A program made the translations under genes and the position numbers. 64,000 bases of DNA, taken from the NCBI GenBank assembly GCA_902533625.1, contig CACAMI010000004.1, positions 34,973 to 98,972 of the forward strand. Reading direction: 5' to 3'. Position 1 is the first letter of the stretch, and each line of letters starts with the position of its first letter. Below the pieces are notes generated by a model. The model did not search any database. It saw only the letters and a list, made by a program, of their open reading frames with translations, and was not told where the DNA came from. Source of the DNA: an uncultured Alphaproteobacteria bacterium. GTDB taxonomy: Bacteria > Pseudomonadota > Alphaproteobacteria > Rhodobacterales > Rhodobacteraceae. Positions 29,356-37,481 of this stretch are shown here, piece by piece.

Positions 29356-29487
29356 ACTAATTTTTTTTATAAATGAATCGGAGTTTTTTAGTTATATCAA
29401 TTTGTTGACTTAGAAATTTTTCCCACTTTTTTGTTCTGGTGAAAATTTAATAATCTTCAGCTATAAATATTAATCTACCTCCATTGA

Positions 29488-30750
29488 TTATTTTAAGTTT
29501 CCTGGAGCTTTCCTTCCAAGAATGAAAATTCCTATGAGAAAGAAAAGTACTGCGGTAACCATTCCAGCACGTTCATTTCCAGTCCATAAAATTAGGGAAG
29601 CATAAATGGCAGGACCAACAAATGATGTGATTTTACCTGCAAGCATGTAAAATCCGAAAATTTTAGCTGTGTGCTCTGCTGGAGCAACACGAGAAACTAG
29701 AGATCTACTAGCAGCCTGCACAGGGCCAATAAATAATCCTCCAATAAGAGCCATCACCCAAAAGACACTCGCATTAGGTGCAACTAGGAATCCGATGCCT
29801 ATAATAAAAAGGCTAACCAAAGATACTCTTATAGTTAGAAAAGCACCGAAGCGATCGTCGAACCAACCTCCAATAAGAGCTCCAATGCCGCAGCTAAGAT
29901 TGACCGCTATAGCAAAATAAAGAACCTCCGTATTGGAAAATCCAAAAACTTTCGCAGCAAATATTCCTGCAAATGCAAATACAACGCTTAATCCGTCTGC
30001 ATAAAACATTCTAGCGATAAAAAATCTTGCAAATCCGGGGATTTTGATAATCTCATTCCAGCCAGTCTTAACTATTTCAAATGGATTCGATATTTCTGAA
30101 GAGGCATCTGCTTCCTTAACTAAAAAGAAAAGGGGAAGGCTAAAAATCAATAGCCATATGCCGGCTAAGATCATTGTAGCCCTTACATGTTCCGAGTTTT
30201 CTTTTTCCAGACCAAAAGGAGCCGTTTCAGGTAAGATAAATACAAACAAACCTATGGCTAAAGCAATTATAGCTCCAAAATAGCCTACACCCCAAGCCCA
30301 GCCAGAGACACGCCCCATATTCTCTTTAGTTGCCACTGAAGGTAGTAGGGCATTGTAAAATACAAACATCAGCTCATTAGCAACTATCGAAAAAAATGAG
30401 AAAATTATAGCAATCCAAAAGAATGATGGCATTGGTTTAGCATTCCACAGAAGAACTGTCGCAACGACGCCAATAGCTGTAGTCACGGCCAAGAAGATTT
30501 TTCGCCTTGCCTTTGCGTCGGCGAAACCACCTAATACAGGTCCCAGAAGTGCGACAGTTAATGCAGCCACCGACGTCATATATCCCCAATAAGCAGTACC
30601 GTTTTCAGGGGCAATTGTAGTGGTAAAATACACTGCAAAGATAAATGTTGCATGCATAGCTCCGACAGCCGAATTGCCAACATCAAACAGTGCATATGCA
30701 GCTGTCGCTATTGGTCCGTTTTTTCTATCGTGATCAATTTGATTATCCAT
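29488..30750 (-). CDS. Atg22/UMF1-type MFS transporter
   Basis: A 420-residue carrier with about twelve membrane segments. The N-terminal AAYALFDVGNSAVGAMHATFIF segment and the GFADAKARRK loop after helix 2 resemble the Atg22-like (UMF1) branch of the MFS, some members of which release amino acids. The substrate here is unknown. The ATG is preceded by a strong AAGGGGG site. It is divergent from the nitrile hydratase operon, across a 135-base AT-rich gap likely to hold both promoters. A role in moving amides or nitriles is possible only by association. Confidence 0.82.
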   Translation of the reverse strand: MDNQIDHDRKNGPIATAAYALFDVGNSAVGAMHATFIFAVYFTTTIAPENGTAYWGYMTSVAALTVALLGPVLGGFADAKARRKIFLAVTTAIGVVATVLLWNAKPMPSFFWIAIIFSFFSIVANELMFVFYNALLPSVATKENMGRVSGWAWGVGYFGAIIALAIGLFVFILPETAPFGLEKENSEHVRATMILAGIWLLIFSLPLFFLVKEADASSEISNPFEIVKTGWNEIIKIPGFARFFIARMFYADGLSVVFAFAGIFAAKVFGFSNTEVLYFAIAVNLSCGIGALIGGWFDDRFGAFLTIRVSLVSLFIIGIGFLVAPNASVFWVMALIGGLFIGPVQAASRSLVSRVAPAEHTAKIFGFYMLAGKITSFVGPAIYASLILWTGNERAGMVTAVLFFLIGIFILGRKAPGNLK

Positions 30751-30885
30751 AAAGCCCCCTTTTATCCCTTAAGGTCAATAAATAGTTTATTTGTTATAAG
30801 TAGGCAAATTTTTTCTCTTAGACTTTCTGCAAGAATATTTTATTATCGATTGAGAAATTTATTTTTATAATTTATCGAAGGTCCG

Positions 30886-31521
30886 ATGCCCCACGACAAT
30901 CATAATTCTCCCAATGACGAATCTTCTGATTTACCTGACGAAATGACACTAAGGGTTAAGTCGCTAGAAACCATACTCACTAAAAAGGGATTAATTGATC
31001 CAAAGACTTTAGATGAAATTATTGATTTTTATTCAAATAAGGTCGGGCCGAAAAATGGTGCGTACGTAGTAGCAAAATCATGGACGGATGATAAATTTCG
31101 AACTCAGATTTTGAAAGATCCAGATAAAGTTTTGAAAGAGCTTGGCTTTTTTGGCCGACAAGGAGAACATGTGGTAGTGCTTGAGAACACTACCGAAGTG
31201 CATAACCTTGTGGTCTGTACTTTATGTTCCTGTTACCCATGGCCTCTTCTAGGCTTACCCCCTTCATGGTATAAATCTGATGAATATCGCTCCCGTTCGG
31301 TTAGAGAACCTCGGGAGGTTCTAAGGGAATTTGGTTTTAATATACCAGATGAACAAAACATCAAGGTCTGGGATTCAACGGCTGAAGTAAGATATTTGGT
31401 GTTGCCAATGAGACCAGAAGGAACTGATGGAATGTCTTTAGAGGAACTTTCAAGTTTGGTTACGCGGGATAGCATGATAGGGGCAGGCAATCCAATTTCA
31501 CCTCGGAGAACTGATGAGTAA
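30886..31521 (+). CDS. nthA: Nitrile hydratase alpha subunit, cobalt type
   Basis: With the beta subunit, it hydrates organic nitriles to amides in the cytosol. The metal-binding claw C111-T-L-C114-S-C116 is intact within VVCTLCSCYPWP; threonine in the second position is the cobalt-type pattern, whereas iron-type enzymes carry serine. Other family landmarks are VVAKSWTDDKFR (about 61-72), the PPSWYKSDEYRSR segment (about 125-137) and a C-terminal VRYLVLPMRPEGT. The length of 211 residues is typical. The start is ATG. It overlaps nthB by eight bases (ATGAGTAA), in the order alpha, beta, activator. Confidence 0.95.
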   Translation: MPHDNHNSPNDESSDLPDEMTLRVKSLETILTKKGLIDPKTLDEIIDFYSNKVGPKNGAYVVAKSWTDDKFRTQILKDPDKVLKELGFFGRQGEHVVVLENTTEVHNLVVCTLCSCYPWPLLGLPPSWYKSDEYRSRSVREPREVLREFGFNIPDEQNIKVWDSTAEVRYLVLPMRPEGTDGMSLEELSSLVTRDSMIGAGNPISPRRTDE

Positions 31522-32191
31522 AGTTCATGACATGGGAGGCAGAGAGGAAAAAAGGCCAATACCTTTTTTATCCTGTGCGGATAAATCAGAGGAGTTGTCA
31601 CCTACTCATTGGACCAGTAGAACTCTTGCAATAACCCTTGCAATGGGTTTCCTAAGAGTTTGGAATCTCGATTCTAGTAGGTTTTTCCGTGAGAGCTTAC
31701 CAAAGTCAGAATACCTTTCTTCATCTTATTATAAAAGGTGGTTTTTGGCACTAGAAAAGATGATAGAAAATTTTGAAATCATTTCTAATGACAACGCAGA
31801 CAAATTTTCCAATAAAGTTTTACAACCTGAAGAAGTTTCTAAAGTTTTAAAGAAAGGCAGCCCTAGTATTAGATCAAAGAAAGAGTTGCCAACTTTTTTG
31901 ATTGGAGACGAAGTCTTAACTCGGACGAACTTTAAAAACGTTTTTTTTAAACGTGGCCACACAAGACTGCCAGAATATGCTATGGGAAAGAAAGGAAGAA
32001 TAATTTTATACCATAGGGCTCACGTATATCCCGATAGTAATGCTCATTTTAAAGGAGAAGCCCCTGAGTACTTGTATACAGTTGAATTTGCCTCGCAGGA
32101 GTTGTGGGGCAAAAGTTATCCAAATAGAAAAGATACAGTAACTTTGGATTTGTGGGAACCATATTTGAAGAAAGCTAATGAAGCAAAGTAA
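31514..32191 (+). CDS. nthB: Nitrile hydratase beta subunit
   Basis: The partner of NthA, 225 residues. The N-terminus has the family motif VHDMGGRE (4-11), the middle has SEYLSSSYYKRWFLALEKM, and the C-terminal SH3-like barrel carries GDEVLTR, GRIILYHRAHVYPDSNAH and the closing LYTVEFASQELWG. It overlaps both neighbours, which favours coupled synthesis of equal amounts. No amidase gene lies next to the operon to hydrolyse the amide product. Confidence 0.95.
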   Translation: MSKVHDMGGREEKRPIPFLSCADKSEELSPTHWTSRTLAITLAMGFLRVWNLDSSRFFRESLPKSEYLSSSYYKRWFLALEKMIENFEIISNDNADKFSNKVLQPEEVSKVLKKGSPSIRSKKELPTFLIGDEVLTRTNFKNVFFKRGHTRLPEYAMGKKGRIILYHRAHVYPDSNAHFKGEAPEYLYTVEFASQELWGKSYPNRKDTVTLDLWEPYLKKANEAK

Positions 32192-32528
32192 TCCTTTTTT
32201 TAATAAAACCTATGCTATTGAAAAATTTGAGGAGCCCTGGCATGCTCAATTGTTTGCGGTAACAATAAATCTTAATGACAACCAAATATTTAGTTGGAGT
32301 GAGTGGGTGGCAGTTTTTAGTAGAAACTTAAATGGGGTAGAGAAATGTAACGAAAGCAAAACAGGTTATTTTGAAATCTGGCTAGACTCTTTAGAGGAAA
32401 TTCTTTTGGAAAAAAAGAAAATACATACGGAGAATTTAAAAGAAGTCTTAGACGGATGGGTTTCCGCTTATAATTTTACGCCCCACGGTAAGCCGGTTAG
32501 ATTTTCAAAAAAAATAAATTTACTTTAA
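32178..32528 (+). CDS. Nitrile hydratase activator (accessory, P14K-type)
   Basis: The 116-residue product shows the pattern of nitrile hydratase accessory proteins: FEEPWHAQLFAVTINL (17-32), FSWSEWVAVFS (38-48), a YFEIWLDSLEEIL segment, and the closing FTPHGKPVRF. In cobalt-type systems such proteins carry the metal and swap with the alpha subunit during maturation. Its start overlaps the end of nthB by 14 bases. The N-terminal half also resembles the start of the beta subunit, as is known for this family, but the complete nthB next door excludes that reading. Confidence 0.9.
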   Translation: MKQSNPFFNKTYAIEKFEEPWHAQLFAVTINLNDNQIFSWSEWVAVFSRNLNGVEKCNESKTGYFEIWLDSLEEILLEKKKIHTENLKEVLDGWVSAYNFTPHGKPVRFSKKINLL

Positions 32529-32554
32529 GTTTCTTTTCGTACATTCTTATAGAA

Positions 32555-32630
32555 CTCTTGGGGTGTTCCTTATTTAGAACTGAGATTAACCCATTGAACC
32601 TGAACCAGATAATACTGGCGGAGGAAAGAG
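32555..32630 (+). promoter_or_regulatory. TPP riboswitch (THI element)
   Basis: All hallmarks of the thiamine pyrophosphate aptamer are in order: CTCTTGGGGTG (P1/P2 5' side), CTGAGAT (32580-32586), ACCC, TTGAACCTGAACCAG, the ATAATACTGGCG pyrophosphate-side segment, and the closing GGAGGAAAGAG whose AAAGAG pairs with CTCTT to form P1. It precedes thiBPQ. The GGAGG in the 3' strand of P1 is also a good ribosome-binding site for an ATG that follows at once (32631), which suggests control of translation initiation by ligand binding. No terminator hairpin with a T-run is seen between aptamer and thiB. Confidence 0.96.
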
Positions 32631-32693
32631 ATGAAAGAAGATAAAAAACTTCGGATCATAAATCTGCCTCATTTAAACAGTATTTTACGATAA
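32631..32693 (+). CDS. Possible 20-residue leader open frame after the TPP riboswitch
   Basis: ATG at 32631 follows directly after the aptamer, seven bases beyond the GGAGG inside the P1 3' strand, and opens 20 codons to TAA at 32691. The predicted peptide is basic at the start (KEDKKLR) and ends HLNSILR. Its stop is two bases from a second site (AAGGA) that serves thiB, whose GTG start is at 32704. The spacing suggests translational coupling of a regulated leader peptide to thiB. No homology is recognised; it could also be fortuitous. Confidence 0.4.
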   Translation: MKEDKKLRIINLPHLNSILR

Positions 32694-32703
32694 CTAAGGA
32701 TAA

Positions 32704-33726
32704 GTGAACAGCATGATTATGAAATTATTTATTACTTCCGTTACATTTTTTTCTTTAATTTTTCCACTTATGGGTTTGTCTAAAGAGACCCTTACAATTT
32801 ATACATATGATAGTTTTATAACGGAATGGGGCCCGGGTCCGGCTATTAAAGAAAATTTTGAAAAAAAATGCGATTGCGAAATAAATTTTATAGGACTAGA
32901 TAGCTCTATCGGCATCCTAGGTAGGTTGCAGATAGAGGGGAAAACCTCAAAAGCTGACATAGTACTTGGATTAGATACAAATCTAATGTCTGTAGCGAAG
33001 GAAACTGGATTATTTGCGCCACATAATGTGGACGTTAGCTCAAAGGTGAATTTACCAGAATCAGTTCAAAGTAAATGGGAGGATAATTTATTCGTGCCTT
33101 TTGATTGGGGCTATTTTGCTTTTATTTATGATAGTGAAAAGCTCAAAGAGCCCCCGCAGTCGATGCAGGCTTTGGTTGAAGACGATGATTTTACCATAAT
33201 TATTCAGGATCCCAGAACCGCAACTCCTGGCTTGGGCCTACTACTATGGATAAAATCAATTTACGGAGAAGATTCGTCATTAGCTTGGAAAAAACTTTCA
33301 GAAAAAATTGTTACGACAACTAAAGGTTGGTGGGATGCTTATTCTCTATTCCTTAATGGCGAGGCAGACATGGTTTTATCATATTCTACGTCACCTGCTT
33401 ATCATATGATTGCAGAGGGTAAAAATAATTATAAAGCAGCTGAGTTTAAAGAAGGGCACTATGTTCAAATTGAGGTGGCGGGACTTCTTAACAGCTCTTC
33501 TAATAAGGATTTAGCCAGATCTTTCTTAGAGTTCATTCTTACCGATGATTTCCAATCAGTTATACCTACAACTAATTGGATGTATCCTGTAATTACTACA
33601 AATAATCCCAAGGAATTTTCTGAGCTTATTAAACCGAAAAACGCGTTTCTGTTTGATTCAAAAAAAGTTAATGATAACCGAATTTCATGGATACAAGAAT
33701 GGCTTGAAGGTTTGACTCAACAGTAA
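32704..33726 (+). CDS. thiB: Thiamine ABC transporter substrate-binding protein
   Basis: Periplasmic thiamine/TPP-binding protein of 340 residues. It has a Sec signal peptide (hydrophobic residues about 5-24, cleavage near GLSK), then the ThiB-family start LTIYTYDSFITEWGPGP and later VPFDWGYFAFIYD and TTKGWWDAYSLFLNGEADMVLSYSTSPAYH, which match ThiB of the extracellular solute-binding family 1. The GTG at 32704 is five bases after AAGGA; ATG at 32713 or 32719 would also give a sound signal peptide. The TPP riboswitch upstream and thiPQ downstream support the role. Confidence 0.95.
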   Translation: MNSMIMKLFITSVTFFSLIFPLMGLSKETLTIYTYDSFITEWGPGPAIKENFEKKCDCEINFIGLDSSIGILGRLQIEGKTSKADIVLGLDTNLMSVAKETGLFAPHNVDVSSKVNLPESVQSKWEDNLFVPFDWGYFAFIYDSEKLKEPPQSMQALVEDDDFTIIIQDPRTATPGLGLLLWIKSIYGEDSSLAWKKLSEKIVTTTKGWWDAYSLFLNGEADMVLSYSTSPAYHMIAEGKNNYKAAEFKEGHYVQIEVAGLLNSSSNKDLARSFLEFILTDDFQSVIPTTNWMYPVITTNNPKEFSELIKPKNAFLFDSKKVNDNRISWIQEWLEGLTQQ

Positions 33727-33731
33727 ATGAG

Positions 33732-35426
33732 ATGATTAAAAATCAATCCAATGGAAGCAAAGTTAGCATCTCAGTTTTAGGTGTTGGGGTAACAATAGTA
33801 ATTTTAGGGGCATCTCTTTCTTTAATGGTGTTTCTATACAGGTTTGGTGTTGGTAGCCAAACCTTAGATTTTTCGCAGTTATTGAAAGATTTTCGGGTGG
33901 GAGCTATTTTGTATGTAGCGGGTCAGCAAGCCTTAATATCCTGTTTTGTCTCCTTCTGTCTTGCAGTTCCAATTTCTTCTATTTTAGCAAAAAGGTATTA
34001 TTGGCACATTTTTCCGCCACTATTTGGTATGCTGGGTTTGGTACTTGTTATGCCAACAACTGTTGCTGCAGTAGGGATTTTGAAGGTTTGGGGTTTGAAT
34101 GGCTGGTTAGCTCAAACGTTTGATACTATTTCTTTTGGTACAGTTGGTTGGGTTAATATTTATGGATTGCATGGTGTTGTGTTAGCCCACGTGTTCTTTA
34201 ATTTACCATTAATGATTAGAGTCTTAACTCCAATTTTTTTGAGCTTCCCTAAAGAGCACATTTTTCTTTCTGAGCAGTACGGCTTTTCACGAGTAAAGTT
34301 TTTTTGGGTCCTTGAGTGGCCTGCAATCAAAAGAGTAGCTTTTTCCCTAAATGTATTAGTATTTCTATTATGTTTTACTTCCTTTTCCCTTGTATTAATG
34401 CTTGGTGGAGGACCAAAAGTTACCACTCTTGAAGTAGAGATTTATTCTGCAATACGTTTTGATTTTAGTATCGCTAAGGCAGCAGCATTAAGCTTAATAC
34501 AGGTAGCAATAGTGGCATGTGTTATTTTTCTTTTAACATTTTTCGAAAATGGACTGTCAAATAACTCGGCAATCTATTTACCGTTAGGTAATAGGCTTAA
34601 TCAAGAAAACTTTCCAAGGGCACCTTTAAGAAATTACAATAAAGGTTTTGTGATCAACTTAATTAAAGATATTTCTTGGTTGTCTCCTCTTATCTTTATA
34701 ATATTTTTACCCTTTTTTGCAGTTATTTTATCTGGATTTTCTGAAAGTTTAATAAAGGTTTTAAAATGGGAAATATTTTGGGAATCCTTAAAAAACACTA
34801 TTCTTATCGCATTTTTGAGTTCATCTTTAGCGATTTCACTTGGTTTTTTGTTAGCTTATTCAAAAGTAATTCTCAGGGGTTCTAATTTTTTTGGTAGGAA
34901 TTTTTTTCTTGGGTTGATTGAAAGCTCTATATTAATATACTTGGCAATCCCTGCCATTGTTCTTGGTACAGCACTATTTATTGTATTGCGACAATTTGCG
35001 GATGTAGTAGCGCTATCGTGGCTAATTCTGGTGTTATCAAATGTCTTCTTATGTTTACCTTTCGTAGTACGTATAATCGAGCCTAGGTTATTCAGCTTAG
35101 AATCCAAACATAAAGCTCTTTATAAGTCATTGGGCTTAGTGGGAGCTAAAAAATTTTTTGCGGTTACTTTACCTGGCCTTAATGTGGAATTGGGATTAGC
35201 TCTTGGGATAGCTCTTGCATTTTCTGTTGGAGATTTGAGTGTAATAGCATTGTTTGGAAGCAATGATTTCCAAACCATACCGTGGTTAATTTATCAGACT
35301 GCTGGAAGGTATGGTTTATCAGATGCAAATGCTTTAGCTCTATTATTACTTGTTGTTACTTTTTTCTTTTTCTTCTGCTCCAAGTTCCTAGTTCGAAAAG
35401 TCTGCTCAATATCGGTAAAAATATGA
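33732..35426 (+). CDS. thiP: Thiamine ABC transporter permease
   Basis: A 564-residue inner-membrane protein with about twelve helices and two binding-protein-dependent transport domains, as expected of ThiP, which fuses both permease halves. EAA-like loops are visible at about residues 175-195 (SEQYGFSRVKFFWVLEWP) and 460-480 (SLGLVGAKKFFAVTLPG). The start is ATG, five bases after the thiB stop, and thiQ follows within six bases. It moves thiamine or TPP across the inner membrane. Confidence 0.94.
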   Translation: MIKNQSNGSKVSISVLGVGVTIVILGASLSLMVFLYRFGVGSQTLDFSQLLKDFRVGAILYVAGQQALISCFVSFCLAVPISSILAKRYYWHIFPPLFGMLGLVLVMPTTVAAVGILKVWGLNGWLAQTFDTISFGTVGWVNIYGLHGVVLAHVFFNLPLMIRVLTPIFLSFPKEHIFLSEQYGFSRVKFFWVLEWPAIKRVAFSLNVLVFLLCFTSFSLVLMLGGGPKVTTLEVEIYSAIRFDFSIAKAAALSLIQVAIVACVIFLLTFFENGLSNNSAIYLPLGNRLNQENFPRAPLRNYNKGFVINLIKDISWLSPLIFIIFLPFFAVILSGFSESLIKVLKWEIFWESLKNTILIAFLSSSLAISLGFLLAYSKVILRGSNFFGRNFFLGLIESSILIYLAIPAIVLGTALFIVLRQFADVVALSWLILVLSNVFLCLPFVVRIIEPRLFSLESKHKALYKSLGLVGAKKFFAVTLPGLNVELGLALGIALAFSVGDLSVIALFGSNDFQTIPWLIYQTAGRYGLSDANALALLLLVVTFFFFFCSKFLVRKVCSISVKI

Positions 35427-35432
35427 GGTCTT

Positions 35433-36074
35433 ATGCTTGAACTAAGTGATATTAAATTTAGGTACCCAAAAGGAAAACATTTTCAATTTTCTTACAAGTT
35501 TGATTTATTGACGCCTGTTGTTATTCAAGGGGCATCCGGAAGCGGGAAATCAACCTTATTAAATATTATTGCGGGATTAATATCACCTTCTTCCGGATAT
35601 CTCCGCTTCGAAGATAAGAATTTACTCAAAATTTCCCCATCTGAGAGGCCGTTATCTGTTTTGTTTCAAAGTGGAAATTTGTTCGATCATATTAGTTGCC
35701 TTAGGAATGTTGAGATAGGATTAAATATGAGAAGTAGGATAAATAGTGAGGAACAGTTTATAATTGAGGAAGTTTTCCAGAACTTAGGGATTTCTGATCA
35801 TAAAAATGTGTTGCCCACGGAAATTTCAGGTGGACAAAGGAAACGTATAGCATTGGCTAGAGCAATCGTTAGAGCAAAATGTTTAGGGAAAAAACTTATG
35901 TTGTTAGACGAACCTTTTAATGGATTAGATTTTGAAACAAAATCAGAATGTATCGATCTACTTAAGGATGGATGCTTTAAGGAAGGTTATAAAGTTATCA
36001 TTGTTAGCCATGACAATAATGACCCAAAACTTTTAGGAGCTAATAGAGTAAAGCTAGAAAATATTCTGAGATAA
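35433..36074 (+). CDS. thiQ: Thiamine ABC transporter ATP-binding protein
   Basis: The 213-residue ATPase has Walker A GASGSGKST (33-41), Q-loop LFQSGN, signature EISGGQRKRIALARAIV and Walker B LMLLDEPFNGLD, and it is short because it lacks a C-terminal regulatory domain, as ThiQ does. It completes thiBPQ. The run of thiB, thiP and thiQ with minimal gaps, under one TPP riboswitch, is a classic thiamine uptake operon. Confidence 0.94.
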   Translation: MLELSDIKFRYPKGKHFQFSYKFDLLTPVVIQGASGSGKSTLLNIIAGLISPSSGYLRFEDKNLLKISPSERPLSVLFQSGNLFDHISCLRNVEIGLNMRSRINSEEQFIIEEVFQNLGISDHKNVLPTEISGGQRKRIALARAIVRAKCLGKKLMLLDEPFNGLDFETKSECIDLLKDGCFKEGYKVIIVSHDNNDPKLLGANRVKLENILR

Positions 36075-36180
36075 TTATTTCCTCTGATTAAGGAAGGTAA
36101 ATAGTCTAGTGGAAAAATTTTTGATGATGTAATAAGGTCAACAGAAGAATTGTAATTTTAATCTGTCTTTGGAGATAAAT

Positions 36181-37365
36181 ATGCGAAGTAATGTCGTTGT
36201 AGCTGGCGTGGGGATGACTAAATTCTCGAAACCTGGAGAAAATGAGAACTACCTGGAGATGGGTAAAAGGGCAGTAAGTGGTGCTTTAGAAGATGCCGGT
36301 ATAAAATACGAAAAGGTTGAGCAGGGCTTCGTTGGGTATGTTTATGGGGACAGCACTTGTGGACAAAACGTGTTGTATAAAGCTGGTATGACAGGAATTC
36401 CCATTGTAAACGTGAATAACAATTGTTCCACAGGTTCATCTGCTCTTTATTTGGCACGGCAGGCGATAGAGCACAAAATATCTGATTGTGTAATTGCAGT
36501 CGGATTCGAACAAATGAGGCCGGGGGCTCTATCTGAAGTATGGACAGATAGGCCAAGTCCACTTTTGGATTTTGACAAAAAATGTAAAAATTTGGTTGGG
36601 AGTGCAGAGATCCCATTAACTTTAAAATATTTTGGGGGTGCAGGTCTGTCGCATATGAAGAAATATGGGTCATCCATAAATGATTTTGCTAAGATTCGAG
36701 CCAAGGCTAGCAGGCATGCAAAAAATAACCCCTTGGCACTTTTTCGCAATGAGATTTCAGAGGAAGATGTTCTAAACTCACCTGAAATTTGGCCGAATGT
36801 AATGACAAAGCTTATGGCATGTCCTCCCACATGTGGAGCTGCAGCAGCTATTTTAGTATCCCCTGAATTTGCGACTGCATTAAATATAAATTCTTCCGTT
36901 AGGATAATTGGTCAGGCTATGACTACGGATGATTCAGGAACTTTTGAAAGTGATGACATGATACAACTCGTTGGTTATGATATGTCGAAAGCAGCTGCCC
37001 AACAAGTTTATGAGCAAACCAGTATTGGTCCAGAAGATGTGAGCGTGGTAGAGTTGCATGATTGTTTTGCTCAAAATGAATTGTTAACATATGAGGCTTT
37101 GGGCTTGTGTCCAGAGGGTGGGGCATCAAAATTTATTAATGATTCCAATAATACCTATGGTGGAGATGTGGTAACAAATCCTTCAGGTGGTCTCCTATGT
37201 AAAGGTCATCCCCTAGGAGCTACTGGTCTAGCACAATGTTATGAGCTTACACATCAACTGCGTGGAACTGCTGAAGACAGGCAAGTCGATAAGACCAAGA
37301 TGGCGATGCAACACAATCTTGGGTTAGGTGGAGCCTGTGTTGTAACAATGTATCAACGTTCGTGA
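36181..37365 (+). CDS. SCP-x/lipid-transfer-type thiolase
   Basis: A thiolase-superfamily protein of 394 residues that resembles the sterol carrier protein x thiolase branch. The nucleophilic cysteine is C82 in NNNCSTGSSAL, with VELHDCFAQNEL (about 284-295) and GHPLGATG (about 340) carrying catalytic histidines, and a C-terminal NLGLGGACVV. Such enzymes cleave 3-oxoacyl-CoAs, often branched or sterol side-chain ones, but the true substrate is unknown. I choose ATG 36181 (GGAG site) over a TTG twelve bases earlier. No SCP2 partner or acyl-CoA ligase is adjacent; it is flanked by thiQ and the MttB-like gene. Confidence 0.85.
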   Translation: MRSNVVVAGVGMTKFSKPGENENYLEMGKRAVSGALEDAGIKYEKVEQGFVGYVYGDSTCGQNVLYKAGMTGIPIVNVNNNCSTGSSALYLARQAIEHKISDCVIAVGFEQMRPGALSEVWTDRPSPLLDFDKKCKNLVGSAEIPLTLKYFGGAGLSHMKKYGSSINDFAKIRAKASRHAKNNPLALFRNEISEEDVLNSPEIWPNVMTKLMACPPTCGAAAAILVSPEFATALNINSSVRIIGQAMTTDDSGTFESDDMIQLVGYDMSKAAAQQVYEQTSIGPEDVSVVELHDCFAQNELLTYEALGLCPEGGASKFINDSNNTYGGDVVTNPSGGLLCKGHPLGATGLAQCYELTHQLRGTAEDRQVDKTKMAMQHNLGLGGACVVTMYQRS

Positions 37366-37371
37366 CTAATA

Positions 37372-37438
37372 TGAGAAAGAATTTCTTCGGAGATGGTTCA
37401 TTTCTACTGTTATAAAATTATATCGTTACCCTTTCTCA
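37372..37438 (+). promoter_or_regulatory. Possible long-range stem in the mttB-like leader
   Basis: TGAGAAAG (37372-37379) and CTTTCTCA (37431-37438) are perfect 8-base inverted arms 51 bases apart, in the 116-base gap upstream of the MttB-like gene. They could close a structured leader RNA. No known riboswitch consensus is recognised inside, so this is only a structural observation. Confidence 0.25.
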
Positions 37439-37481
37439 AGTATTATATAAGAAAACTCGTTAGATTAATTATTTAAAGAAA

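Noticed and set aside
36218..36673. A 151-codon minus-strand open frame
   Set aside because: It is antisense to the conserved N-terminal half of the thiolase, including its active-site cysteine region, and its product has low-complexity, shadow-like composition.
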